NCBI RefSeq assembly: GCF_014204895.1 | Contig: NZ_JACHMF010000001.1 | Location: forward strand, 4,464,001 to 4,528,000 | Direction: 5' to 3' | Source: Paractinoplanes abujensis | Lineage (GTDB): Bacteria; Actinomycetota; Actinomycetes; Mycobacteriales; Micromonosporaceae | DNA: 64,000 nucleotides | Shown: positions 15,973 through 25,700 of the stretch, piece after piece | Layout of the letters: each line of letters begins with the position of its first letter | How positions within the stretch are numbered: the first letter of the stretch is position 1 | Notes under the pieces: model-generated | Databases searched by the model: none | What the model was told of the DNA's origin: nothing | The model's input: the letters and a program-made list of their open reading frames with translations, nothing else | Translations under genes and position numbers: made by a program

Positions 15973-16767
15973 ATGAACGAACTCGGCGCCGTCCTGCGGG
16001 CCTGGCGCGACAGGCGGGGCCCGGAGGGGCACGATCCGGCGCGGCGGGTGCCGGGGCTGCGCCGCGAGGAGCTGGCCACGCTGGCCGGCATTTCGATCGA
16101 GTACGTGGTCCGGCTCGAGCAGGGCCGCGCCCCGACGCCGTCGGCTCAGGTGTGCTCGTCGCTGGCGCGGGCGCTGAACCTGTCCGGCGACGAGCACGCC
16201 CACCTGCTGCGTCTGGCCGGGCACGCGGCCGACCCGGCGCGGGTGCCGCGGGAGATCCCGGACAGCCTGCACCGGATCATGGACCAGCTCGGCACCAACC
16301 CTCTGGCCGTGTACGACGCCACGTGGCAGCTGCTGCACTGGAACGAGCTGTTCGCGGCGACGTGCGGCGACCCGGCGGAGACCGGCCTGAACGCGCTGCT
16401 CTGCCACTTCGAGGGACGGTGGCCGTGGCTGCGGCAGTCCGAGGCGGAACGGGCCGCGTTCGAGGAGTCGATGGTGGCCGACCTGCGGGCCACCACGAGC
16501 CGCTACCCGGACGATCCCGCCGTCTCCGGGCTGGTCGAGCGCCTCCGCGCCAGCGCCCGGTTCCGGGAGTTGTGGGCGCTGCGCTCGGTGGCCGATCACC
16601 GGAGCGCGCACAAGACGATCGAGCACCCGGTCGTCGGCGACATCGCGCTCGACACGGACGTGCTGGCCACCCAGGGCTCGAACTTGCGCCTGGTCGTCTA
16701 CACGCCGCGGCCGGGCACCGACGCCCGCGAGAAGCTGGACCGGCTGATCCGGGCATCGTCACGCTGA
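15973..16767 (+). CDS. XRE-family regulator with MmyB-like ligand-binding domain
   Basis: A 264-residue protein. The N-terminal helix-turn-helix (residues ~8-75) reads VPGLRREELATLAGISIEYV and VRLEQGRAPTPSAQV. The C-terminal domain has NPLAVYDATWQLLHWNELFA and RLVVYTPRPGT, typical of MmyB-like regulators, whose relatives bind fatty acids. ATG 15973 is preferred over an upstream TTG. It is divergent from the aldo/keto reductase, its likely target. Confidence 0.9.
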   Translation: MNELGAVLRAWRDRRGPEGHDPARRVPGLRREELATLAGISIEYVVRLEQGRAPTPSAQVCSSLARALNLSGDEHAHLLRLAGHAADPARVPREIPDSLHRIMDQLGTNPLAVYDATWQLLHWNELFAATCGDPAETGLNALLCHFEGRWPWLRQSEAERAAFEESMVADLRATTSRYPDDPAVSGLVERLRASARFRELWALRSVADHRSAHKTIEHPVVGDIALDTDVLATQGSNLRLVVYTPRPGTDAREKLDRLIRASSR

Positions 16768-16830
16768 TCGATCCGTTACCCTCACCCGGAATCGATTTCG
16801 ATCGAACTATCACGGGGGAACACCGACTTC

Positions 16831-19290
16831 ATGCTGCCCAGAAAACTCCTTTCCGCCGGAATGGTTGCGACATTTCTGGTCGTGACACCCGCCGTGGCGC
16901 AGGCCGCGCCCCGGCCCGTGGCCGCGCCGGCTGTCCTGGCCGCCGATCAGGCCTCGTACGACCAGAAGCTCGCCGTGGCCGTCAAGTTCGGCCGGGGTGA
17001 CGACTTCGCGCTGCCCGAACTGGCCGACCGCGACTTCGTCATCGCCATCTGGAACCTCGTCAAGAACAACGCCGACCACCTCGAGGTGCGCGCGGCGGCC
17101 GAACTGGCCTTCTCGGAGAGCGAGGAGAGCGCGGCCGCGTACACGTTCATCGTCACCGGCGTGTACGCCGCGTTCGACCGCGACGTCGCCCGTGAACGGC
17201 AGGAGGCCGAGGCCAAACGGGCGAGCGACCTGGCCCGCAGCGCGGCCGCGGCCAGCATCGACGTCGTGGCCGACGCCGCCCTGCTCAACGGCAGCGACGC
17301 CGACTTCGTCCGGCTGATCTGGGAACGGGTCGCCGAGGACGCCAAGTGGCCCAAGGTCAAGGCGGCCGCGCGCGCGGCCCGCGACGGCAGCGACTCCGAC
17401 CGGCAGGTGTTCATCGCGACCGGTCTGGCCGAGGCCGCCCACCAGGACGTGGACGACCGGATCGCCGCCGACGAGGCCAAGACCGAAGCCGAGAAAGCCG
17501 CCGCGCGGGCGCGGGCCGCGAAGAAGCTGGCCGCCAACCGGATCGGCCTGACCGTCACCGAGCAGCTGCTCGACCTGCCCGACCGCGACTTCGTGACCGA
17601 GGTGTGGAACTTCGCCCCCGACGGCACCGAGGTGCAGGCCGCCGCCGTCGCCGCCGCGCGCAGCAACGACCCGGCCGCGTGGAAGACGTTCATCGACACC
17701 GGCATCCACGCCGCCAAGGACCGCGACATCGCGATCGCGCTCGAACGGGCCTACCAGGCCGACCGCGCGCTGGCCCTGCAAGTCAGGACGACCGCCACCA
17801 CCAACGGCGACCTCAACCTGGCCTGGCACGCCACCAAGGCGCTGGCCGGCACACCCACCGAGCTCAACGACTTCGTACGGGCCGGTCAGTTCGATCTTGA
17901 TCTGGCCACCGGCTTCGAGCCGACCGGCGTGCAGCCGACCACCCCGGTCACCGGCACCAGCACCGGCGTCACCAGCCCGGCGCTCGCCGTGGCCACCGGA
18001 GCGGGGCACACGGGCACGTCCGCGCTCGTCTACTCCGGAACCGACGTCAACACCCTTTCCTCGTACGCGTACCTCAAGTCGATGACCGTGAGCCGGATCG
18101 CGGTGAAGCCGTCCACGAAGCTGTCGTACTGGATCTTCCCGCAGAGCACGGCCACCCGGCCCGAGGTCAAGACCCGCAACAGCACCTGCGTCTCGATCGA
18201 CCTGGTCTTCAGCGACGGCAGCACGCTGCGCGACTCCGGGCTGACCGACCAGCGCGGCACCCGCGTGCACCCGGCCCAGCAGTGCAGCAAGATCAAGGCG
18301 GACCGCTGGAACCAGGTCGTGGTGCCGCTCGGCAGCCTGGCCGACAAGCAGGTGACCACCGTCGTCGTCGGCTACGACCAGCCGCGCAACGCGGGCGGCT
18401 TCCGCGGCCTGATCGACGACCTGACCATCACCGACGAGCCGGTCGAGGTCACCGACCCCGGCTTCGAGCCGGTCGACTACCCGCTCGACGCGTGGCGCAA
18501 CGACTTCAACAGCGACGGCTGGGCCGACGTGATCGGTCGCAACCCGGCCGGCGAACTCAAGCTCTACCGCGGCAACGGCAAAGGCTCGTGGATCGACCCG
18601 TCCACCAACATCGAGGTCGGTTCGGGCTGGCAGCAGTTCAACCACGTGTTCCCGGTAGGCGACTTCACTGGCGACGGCGCGCTCGACATCGCCGGCCGCA
18701 ACGCCGCGGGCGAACTCAAGCTGTACCGCAGCAACGGCAAGGGCGGCTGGATCTCGTCGACCCCCACAGTCATCGGCAGCTCCGGCTGGAACAGCTTCAC
18801 GGCAGTGTTCTCCCCGGGCGACTTCAACGGCGACGGCTACGTCGACGTGCTGACCCGCAACTCGGCAGGCAAGCTGCTGATGTACCGGGGCAACGGCAAG
18901 GGCGGCTGGATCGACCCGTCCACCAACATCGAGGTCGGCAGCGGCTGGAACCAGTTCACGGCGATCTTCTCCCCCGGCGACTTCACCGGCGACGGCTTCG
19001 CCGACGTCATCGGGCGCACCTCGACCGGCGAGCTCAAGCTCTACCGGGGCAACGGCAAGGGCGGCTGGCTCAACGGCACCAACCCCGACGTCATCGGTTC
19101 CGGCTGGAACAGCTTCACCCAGATCTTCTCCCCGGGCGACTTCACCGGCGACGGCTTCAGCGACGTGATCGCCCGCAACACGGCCGGCGAACTGAAGCTC
19201 TACCGAGGCAACGGCAAGGGCTCCTGGATCGACCCCTCCACCAACATCCACATCGGCACCGGCTGGAACCAGTTCAACCTGATCTTCTAG
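16831..19290 (+). CDS. Secreted ALF-repeat and FG-GAP/VCBS-repeat protein
   Basis: An 819-residue exported protein. The signal peptide has a hydrophobic core (MVATFLVVTPAVAQA, cleavage near AQA|AP). Residues ~30-330 are short helical ALF-type repeats (WNLVKNNADHLEVRAAAELA and FIVTGVYAAFD are typical units). Residues ~340-545 look like a beta-sandwich, lectin-like domain. Residues ~558-819 are five FG-GAP/VCBS repeats starting DFNSDGWADV, DFTGDGALDI and similar, which form a propeller with Ca2+-type loops. It is probably surface or extracellular and adhesive. Followed by a strong terminator, so it is not co-transcribed with the conflict operon. Confidence 0.83.
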   Translation: MLPRKLLSAGMVATFLVVTPAVAQAAPRPVAAPAVLAADQASYDQKLAVAVKFGRGDDFALPELADRDFVIAIWNLVKNNADHLEVRAAAELAFSESEESAAAYTFIVTGVYAAFDRDVARERQEAEAKRASDLARSAAAASIDVVADAALLNGSDADFVRLIWERVAEDAKWPKVKAAARAARDGSDSDRQVFIATGLAEAAHQDVDDRIAADEAKTEAEKAAARARAAKKLAANRIGLTVTEQLLDLPDRDFVTEVWNFAPDGTEVQAAAVAAARSNDPAAWKTFIDTGIHAAKDRDIAIALERAYQADRALALQVRTTATTNGDLNLAWHATKALAGTPTELNDFVRAGQFDLDLATGFEPTGVQPTTPVTGTSTGVTSPALAVATGAGHTGTSALVYSGTDVNTLSSYAYLKSMTVSRIAVKPSTKLSYWIFPQSTATRPEVKTRNSTCVSIDLVFSDGSTLRDSGLTDQRGTRVHPAQQCSKIKADRWNQVVVPLGSLADKQVTTVVVGYDQPRNAGGFRGLIDDLTITDEPVEVTDPGFEPVDYPLDAWRNDFNSDGWADVIGRNPAGELKLYRGNGKGSWIDPSTNIEVGSGWQQFNHVFPVGDFTGDGALDIAGRNAAGELKLYRSNGKGGWISSTPTVIGSSGWNSFTAVFSPGDFNGDGYVDVLTRNSAGKLLMYRGNGKGGWIDPSTNIEVGSGWNQFTAIFSPGDFTGDGFADVIGRTSTGELKLYRGNGKGGWLNGTNPDVIGSGWNSFTQIFSPGDFTGDGFSDVIARNTAGELKLYRGNGKGSWIDPSTNIHIGTGWNQFNLIF
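18502..19290 (+). repeat. Five in-frame 159-bp repeats encoding FG-GAP units
   Basis: Units begin at 18502, 18661, 18820, 18979 and 19138, exactly 159 bp apart. Each starts with DFxxDG and contains LKLYRGNGKG or a close variant (LLMYRGNGKG in the third unit). The constant period and close similarity indicate recent duplication or homogenisation. Confidence 0.9.
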
Positions 19291-19299
19291 CCCGGCCGT

Positions 19300-19337
19300 C
19301 GAAGGCCCCTTCCCCGTACGCGAGGAGGGGGCCTTCG
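19300..19337 (+). terminator. Hairpin terminator after the secreted repeat protein
   Basis: Arms CGAAGGCCCCTTCC (19300-19313) and GGAGGGGGCCTTCG (19324-19337) pair over 14 bp with one G-U wobble around a 10-nt loop, starting 10 bp after the stop codon. There is no long T tract, as is usual in high-GC actinobacteria. Confidence 0.75.
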
Positions 19338-19374
19338 TCATGTATCAGACGGATTGCATCACCTGGACAACTGA

Positions 19375-19403
19375 TTGGAGGGTCGTGCGTGGACCGCTAC
19401 TCT
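19375..19403 (+). promoter_or_regulatory. Predicted promoter of the Trypco2-trypsin-MoxR-vWA operon
   Basis: TTGGAG (19375-19380) and TACTCT (19398-19403) are 17 bp apart and match the actinobacterial TTGxxx/TAxxxT pattern. They lie between the upstream terminator and the AGGAGG ribosome binding site of the Trypco2 gene. Confidence 0.45.
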
Positions 19404-19438
19404 CGGGCGCACTGACCGCGACCAGGAGGTTGATCTTT

Positions 19439-19762
19439 ATGCCGAAGCCCTCGGACGGCATCGGGCTGACGGAGGCGATCGCGGCGCTGCGCGACGATCT
19501 CCTGCGGGCGCGGGCGGAAGGCGCCAAGAGCGACATCCAGCTCCCGGTGGAGTCGATGACGGTGGAGCTGACCGTCACGGCCACCCGCTCGATCGACGGC
19601 AAGGCCGGCTTCAAGGTGCCTGTCGTGGAGGTCGAGCTGGGTGGCGGCGGCAGCCGCGAGCGAGCCAACGAGCAGAAGGTCACTGTGGTCTTCGGCGGCC
19701 CGGTCGACCGGACGGGTCAGCCGGTGAAGGTGGCCGACGCGGGTGACGAGCTCGAGGGTTAG
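19439..19762 (+). CDS. Trypco2 family protein (trypsin-co-occurring domain 2)
   Basis: A 107-residue protein beginning MPKPSDGIGLTEAIAALRDD, then LQLP-type segment IQLPVESMTVELTVTATRSI and KVPVVEVELGGGGS. I recognise this as the small Trypco2 domain that accompanies trypsin-like peptidases in actinobacterial conflict systems. AGGAGG nine bases before ATG 19439 fixes the start; an earlier in-frame start would lie in the promoter. It is the first gene of the operon, three bases from the peptidase gene. It probably binds or regulates the trypsin-like partner; the mechanism is not known to me. Confidence 0.82.
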   Translation: MPKPSDGIGLTEAIAALRDDLLRARAEGAKSDIQLPVESMTVELTVTATRSIDGKAGFKVPVVEVELGGGGSRERANEQKVTVVFGGPVDRTGQPVKVADAGDELEG

Positions 19763-19765
19763 AAG

Positions 19766-21799
19766 TTGGGCGCACCCCTCAACAGTCGCCTCGTCCAGGT
19801 CATCGGCGATGCCGGTGCGGGAGCAAAGCCGCGATACCAGTACGGATCCGGATGCATCGTGGCCGGCCGGACGGTACTCACAGCGGCCCATGTCGTCGCG
19901 GAAGCCGCGGTGGTGATCGTCCGCACGATGCAGAAGGACAAGTACGTCGGGACGGTCAACGAGAGGTTCCTGGGTGCGGTGCAGGGTCCGGCCCCGGATC
20001 TGGCCCTCATCGAGGTTCCCGACCTGCCCTTCGACCTGCCGCCTATCCCGCTGGCCCGGCTCGATCGCGACAGCTCGGCCGCGGTCTCGGTCAGCTGCCA
20101 TGCCTTCGGCTATCCCTGGTTCGCCAAGGTCACGTCGCCGCGAACAATCCGGAATCTGGCGGAGGCGATGGGCCAGATCGGCGTACTGGCGAAGGTGAAC
20201 GTGGGACTTGCGACGATGGTGCTGAACAACTCGCCCGGACATCGTCTGCCCGACGAGAGCGGGCTCGACAAGTCGGCGTGGTCAGGCATGTCCGGCGGCC
20301 CGGTGATAGCCGGCGACAAGCTGCTGGCGGTGGTGATCGAGCACCCGCTGCGCGAGGGGCAGTCGTCCATCACGGTGGCGCCGATCAGTCTGCTCGACCC
20401 GGACCCTCGTTACCCCGCGTGGGGTCCCGGGGTGAGCGATCCCCCGGCGTGGTGGAAGCGCCTCGGTGTCACCGGTCCGGACGACCTGCCCCTCCTCCCG
20501 GCTCGAACACCGGACGCTCCGGTTCCGCCGGAGGCCGAGCTCGCCCCCGACGCCGTCGACAGGCTGCGGGCGAAGCTGGAGAAGGCGGGAATCCCACGAC
20601 CGTCGCGCTGGACGGCTCCCGCTCTCGCTCGGCTCGCCGCCGATGCGACGTCCCCGCAGATCAGGGAGCTGGCGTCGGCGCTCGCCCGGGCGGCCGAGGC
20701 GAAGCCGATGCTGACCGACCTCGGCATCGGCGATCTTCGCTTGTCGAAGCTGCAAGTCATCTACAAACGCGAGATCGGTTCGTGGCCGCGCAACGGCTCG
20801 GCCGACGCGATGGTGGTCCAGGCGGCCGAGGTGGAGGAGAGCGAACGACGCCGCAACGCGCTGAGCGGCCTGGGTTCCCTCACCAAGCTGGTGATCGGCG
20901 TGGCGGCGGAACTCGGGGTGGCTCCGCAAGGCCATGCCGGACTCGTGAGCTGGATCCGATCAGCCGGCTACCAGATCGCCGACGCCCAACAGCGCTACGA
21001 GGAGCGGCTGGATCCACGACAGTGGCTGCTTCTCAATCTGGGCGGGGAGCCGTGGCAGCCGGCCCCCACCGCGGACCCGCCCTGGCCGACCCGCATCGGC
21101 TGGACCTACGTGGAACGCCTCGGTGATGGCACCACCACGGAACCGGTGACCGAATCCCAATCCGCGGCGCCGAACCCGGAGGGTTTGGCCGAGGCCCTGA
21201 TGACTATCTTTCACTCCATCCCCCGCATCCACCACCTGACGGTCGACTTGGCGATGCCGACCGGGCTGCTGAACGTGGGAATCGAGCGATGGCCGATTTT
21301 TGACACCTTCGACACGCCCGAGTCGATAGCCGACCGTTACCAGCCACGGTTGCGGTGGTCGCAACGCTTGCTCGACCTTCGGTATTTCTCGGCGTGCAAG
21401 GACCGGACGACCATGTCGAGCTGGAGCACGATGCCGAAACCGTTCGCCGACGCCGTGCTGACCGACGAGCCCACACTTCGCCGCTGGATCGCCGACAACA
21501 AGGAGCACGCTTGGCTGATCGGTCGCCGACCTGCCGGGGCCCGCACCGACCCGCTGCGCATTCTCCTCAAGGCGGGTTACGGATTCCTGGTGTGGTTCCC
21601 CGAGCCGGGCTACTCCGGTGACGACCACACCATCGTCCGGGTCGTCAAAAAGATCCCGCACGCCGCGCGGCGGGCGGCGATTCCGGACGAGTTGCCCGGT
21701 GGCCCCGATCACCGCATGGTCATTTGGGACGACCCCCAAGGGCGCGGGGACGACTTCCGCCTGCCGGATCCCCTGCCGGCCGAGCCTATCCCCTCGTAG
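19766..21799 (+). CDS. Trypsin-like serine peptidase fused to VMAP-type C-terminal domain
   Basis: A 677-residue protein. The N-terminal trypsin-like domain has His42 in VLTAAHVV, Asp78 in GPAPDLALIEV and Ser176 in SGMSGGPV. A helical linker follows (~240-400). Residues ~400-677 contain WLLLNLGGEPW, TGLLNVGIERWP, RLRWSQRLLDLRYFSA and KAGYGFLVWFPEPG, which resemble vWA-MoxR-associated protein (VMAP) C-terminal domains. No signal peptide, so cytoplasmic. The start is TTG 19766, three bases after the Trypco2 stop; no other in-frame start precedes it. With the next two genes this gives the three parts of a VMAP ternary system. Confidence 0.82.
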   Translation: MGAPLNSRLVQVIGDAGAGAKPRYQYGSGCIVAGRTVLTAAHVVAEAAVVIVRTMQKDKYVGTVNERFLGAVQGPAPDLALIEVPDLPFDLPPIPLARLDRDSSAAVSVSCHAFGYPWFAKVTSPRTIRNLAEAMGQIGVLAKVNVGLATMVLNNSPGHRLPDESGLDKSAWSGMSGGPVIAGDKLLAVVIEHPLREGQSSITVAPISLLDPDPRYPAWGPGVSDPPAWWKRLGVTGPDDLPLLPARTPDAPVPPEAELAPDAVDRLRAKLEKAGIPRPSRWTAPALARLAADATSPQIRELASALARAAEAKPMLTDLGIGDLRLSKLQVIYKREIGSWPRNGSADAMVVQAAEVEESERRRNALSGLGSLTKLVIGVAAELGVAPQGHAGLVSWIRSAGYQIADAQQRYEERLDPRQWLLLNLGGEPWQPAPTADPPWPTRIGWTYVERLGDGTTTEPVTESQSAAPNPEGLAEALMTIFHSIPRIHHLTVDLAMPTGLLNVGIERWPIFDTFDTPESIADRYQPRLRWSQRLLDLRYFSACKDRTTMSSWSTMPKPFADAVLTDEPTLRRWIADNKEHAWLIGRRPAGARTDPLRILLKAGYGFLVWFPEPGYSGDDHTIVRVVKKIPHAARRAAIPDELPGGPDHRMVIWDDPQGRGDDFRLPDPLPAEPIPS

Positions 21800-21811
21800 G
21801 AGCTGATCAGC

Positions 21812-22753
21812 ATGGCGTGGCGAATCTTCACCGGACAGGATCGCGGGGGCATCAGCGACGAGGCTTGGCGAAACCTTCCCAAGGTGCCGCCGTGGCGAGT
21901 GCGGGACGTGGCAGTCAGCCGTTTCGTGCTCACCGACGATCTTCTCGACGCGGTCAACGCCGCCCTCCACCTGCGCCGGCCACTGCTGCTCACCGGCGCG
22001 CCCGGTTCCGGCAAGTCGACGCTGATCAACTTGATCGCCCAGGAACTCTCCCTCGGTGAACCACTGAAGTGGCACATCACCTCGCGCAGCGTGCTGGACG
22101 ACGGGCTTTTCCACTACGACGCGCTCGGCCGGCTGCACGCCACACAGATCAAGAAGACCGTCATCAAGGTCGAGAAGTACGTCACCCTGGGCCCGCTCGG
22201 CACCGCCCTCGCCAGCCGCGACAAACCCCGGGCGGTGCTGATCGACGAGATCGACAAGAGCGATTTCGACCTGCCCAGCGACCTGCTCAACGTCCTCGAG
22301 GAGGGCGAGTTCGACATCCCGCCGCTGGTCCGCGAGGCCCGCGCCGGCGCCAACGGCAAGTCGAAAGTCCGGCAAACCGTCCGAGGCCATGACCGCGAAA
22401 CCTACGACGTGAAGGGCGGCGTGGTCCGCCGTACCCACTGGCCGATCATCATCATGACCAGCAACGGGGAACGCACCTTCCCCGCACCGTTCCTCCGGCG
22501 ATGCGTCCGCTTCGAGATGGCCACGCCGGAGTTGACGTTTCTCCAGGACGTGGTGGATGGCTACCTCGACTCGGTGGACGGCGACGACCGCGCGAAGATC
22601 GCCGAGTTCCGGCAGCGGCTGGTCGCCGGGGAGCGGCTGGCCATCGACCAGCTTCTGAACTACCTCTACCTCGTCACGGCGGACCACGGCATCACGGCGG
22701 ACACCCGCCAACGGTTGGAGAAGGCGCTGCTGGAGGAGCTGAGCGGCCGGTGA
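21812..22753 (+). CDS. MoxR-type AAA+ ATPase
   Basis: A 313-residue AAA+ protein. Walker A is LLLTGAPGSGKSTLINL, Walker B RAVLIDEIDKSDFDLPSDLL and sensor 1 PIIIMTSNGERTFP. An arginine-rich PFLRRCVRFEM follows. MoxR ATPases work with vWA proteins, remodelling or activating partner complexes. Here it lies between the peptidase-VMAP gene and the vWA protein and overlaps the latter by GTGA. It is likely the energy-consuming switch of the system. Confidence 0.92.
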   Translation: MAWRIFTGQDRGGISDEAWRNLPKVPPWRVRDVAVSRFVLTDDLLDAVNAALHLRRPLLLTGAPGSGKSTLINLIAQELSLGEPLKWHITSRSVLDDGLFHYDALGRLHATQIKKTVIKVEKYVTLGPLGTALASRDKPRAVLIDEIDKSDFDLPSDLLNVLEEGEFDIPPLVREARAGANGKSKVRQTVRGHDRETYDVKGGVVRRTHWPIIIMTSNGERTFPAPFLRRCVRFEMATPELTFLQDVVDGYLDSVDGDDRAKIAEFRQRLVAGERLAIDQLLNYLYLVTADHGITADTRQRLEKALLEELSGR

Positions 22754-25700
22754 ACGACGGGCTCGCGCGCATCCTCGCGGCCGCCTTCCCGGCGAGCGAC
22801 CCCGAGCAGCTCGCCGAGGCGATCTGGCTGGCGGCGCGGACGCCCCGGCCCGAGTACGCGCACGAGCCCGTACCGGACGGCCCGGCCCCGGAGGAGACAT
22901 CACCGGACAAGACCGAAGACGGCGCCCCGGCCGGCGAGCTTCCGGCGGCGAAGCCGGCCGCCGAGCTCGCCCTGCCCGTCGGAGACGCGGAACCGCTCAG
23001 TCCCGGCGGAGCACCGGTCACCGAGGTGGGGCTCGGGCTCCCGGCGAAAGCGCCCACCGACATCGTCACGACGACCGCGCTGTCCCTGTTCCGGCGGGTG
23101 CACCGGGCAGGCCTACCCGTCGTCGACGTCGACGCCACCGTGGAAGCGACCGCCGACGCCCGCAGGCTGGTGGTGGTAACCCGGTCCGGGCGCGAGCGTG
23201 GCCTCGACGTGGCCGTGGTCGTGGACCGGACAACGGTCGCGCTGGCCTGGTCGGAAACGGTCGATGAGCTGGAACGGACGCTACGGCGATCGGGGGCCTT
23301 CCGGGCGGTCACCCGTTGGACCGTCGACCGCGCCGTCCGGGCCGTGTCCGGCGAGCCGCTCGTCCACGACACGGCCGAGGTCGCCCACCAGGCGGCCCAG
23401 CTGGTCGATCCGGCCGGTCGGCGTCTCGTGCTGTTCCTCAGCGACGGTACGGGTGACGGCTGGCGCCACAGCGGCATGTGGACGATGCTCCGGCGCTGGG
23501 CGGCGGCGATGCCGACTGCGCTGGTGCATCTGCTGCCCCAGTCGCACTGGGGCTATACGACGGTGGGCCCGCCCGCGGGCGTGGTTCGTTCCGGCCGCCC
23601 CGCCGAGCCGAACGCGTCCCTGGACAGCCGCACCGCCTGGTGGAGCGACGACGACATCTCCCCCGCCGACCTTCCGGTCCCCGTGCTCGAACTCGAGCCG
23701 GAGTCGATACTGCGCTGGACCCGGGCGATAGTCAGCGGAAGCCCGTGGAACGAGGCGATCTGGACGCGCCCGCGGGCCGGCCTCCCGGAACCGGCCGTCG
23801 CGCCGTCCGCCGCCGACCGGTTGCGCACTTTCGAGATGCGGGCGAGCCCCGGGGCGCAACAGCTGGCTCACATCCTGGCCGGCGCCCCCCTCCTGTCCTT
23901 GCCGCTGATCAAGGTGCTGCACGAGCACCTGGTGGACCGGCCCGCAACCAGCCAGATAGCCGAACTCCTGGTCAGCGGCCTGCTGGAAAGGACACCGGAG
24001 AGCACCGGCTCCGGGGACACACTGATGCGCTTTCTGCCCGACGTGCCCGAACTCCTCTACCGCGGCACGACGGTGAGCGAGGAATGGGACATCTACGAAC
24101 TGCTCACCGGTTACCTGGAACGCCACGCCCGAGCAGGCGACACGGTCCGCGCCGCGATCGCCGACCCGAACGGGATCACGTCGGTGAACACTTTCCTCAC
24201 GCCGTTCGCCTCGATGGGCGCGCGCATGGCGCAGCGCCTCGGGCTCATCCTGGACGAAGCCGTTCCCGATCAGCCGGGCTCGACGCGCGCCTCCAGCCCC
24301 ATCACCGAACAGCAGCTCGTCGTCCATCACTTCGCGGCGCTCACGGGGCCGGATGCGGCCAGGGCGGTGCGCCAGCTCAATGCGCTATGGCAGTCGTTCA
24401 ATAATTCAAGTCCCTCTGAGGCGGCTTTCCCATCTGATCCCGCATCCGCGCCCGAAGGCATCCTCGCCGCACGAACCAACCCGCAACTGGGCTTCCGTAC
24501 GGTCGTCCGGCGCGAGGCCGACGTGCTGACGTTGTCGCTGATGATGGACGCCTTCGAGGTGCCCTCCGACACATCGGCCTGGCCGGAACACACCCGGTGG
24601 TGGGAGGCACTTTCGCACGGCAACGTCGACGCCCTGCTGGGCGGAGCGATCCTCTATCTCGCCACCGGCACGGCCGGCGCCACCCCGTCCGTCATCAGAG
24701 CCGCGATACCGGCACATCCGGACGATGCCGACGGGTGGTGGAATCGCGGCCTCGACCTCGGTGGATTCCCGTGCTGGGAGGTCACCGCGAGCCCGGGCCC
24801 CGGGATGCGCCGGCTGGCCGTCCTGACCGGCCAGGACGACGCGGGGGCCTTGGACCGATTCATCTGGGGCGAGGGCAGCCCGGAGATGGCGCCGTTGGGC
24901 CGTTATCTGATGGACGCGGCAAAACTGCGCGCGCACGTACTCAAGCGTGGTGATGGCGGTTCCGTAACCCGCCTCCAAGGCGAAGCCACCGGCCGTGTGA
25001 ATGTGCTCGCGCAGGCGTTGCGGGAACCAGTTGATCTCGAGGCAGTGGCGGCAATGGTCCCGCGCGTCACGACCGATATGGCTGAGATCATTGATGCGCT
25101 TCAGGAACTCACGGCTGTCGAGTTCGACGTCGAGGTGATCCGCGACCGAATGGAAACCGCGTTGCCCCGGCTGTTGCCCACCGACGAGGCGATCCTCGGC
25201 CACCTCAGGGAACAACTGAGCGGTGACGTCGATCGCCTGCGTGAGCTTTCCGCCAACGCCGAACGCACGTTGGAGGTAGCCGCTGCGATCTCGGCGGTCG
25301 TCGACGACCGCCGGTCGGTCCCGGATTCCCCGGCCGGGACGCGGATCGGCTTCGCGGTTGACGTCATTCAGTTCGGTGCCCGACCGGACCGGCGGCAACG
25401 CGAGGTACGAGAGCGGTTCATGGCCCTGGTCGAGCGGGTCTTCGCGGGCCTCGGCGTGAACGTCGGCCAGGCCGTCCGGGAGGATCGCGGCGACGGCATG
25501 CTCGTCGTCCTTCCACCGGGGTTGGCGGAGCACCGCGTCCTGCCCGACCTGCTCCGAATTATGAGCAGAGAAGTTGAGGCCGACAACACCGGCCATCCCC
25601 GGGACCGGATCCGGCTTCGGCTGTCGGTGGGTATCGGCCGGTTCCCTGTCGCGGCGTCAGGTCCGGCCGGCTCGACCATCGTCGAGCTGGCACGTCTGCT

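Noticed and set aside
16810..19341. Very long open frame on the minus strand opposite the secreted repeat protein (843 codons)
   Set aside because: High-GC antisense shadow; composition is Val/Gly/Asp repeats mirroring the real gene, no ribosome binding site and no family resemblance.
20960..22903. 647-codon minus-strand frame opposite the trypsin and MoxR genes
   Set aside because: Shadow of the forward operon: the forward frames carry catalytic motifs, the reverse frame shows none.
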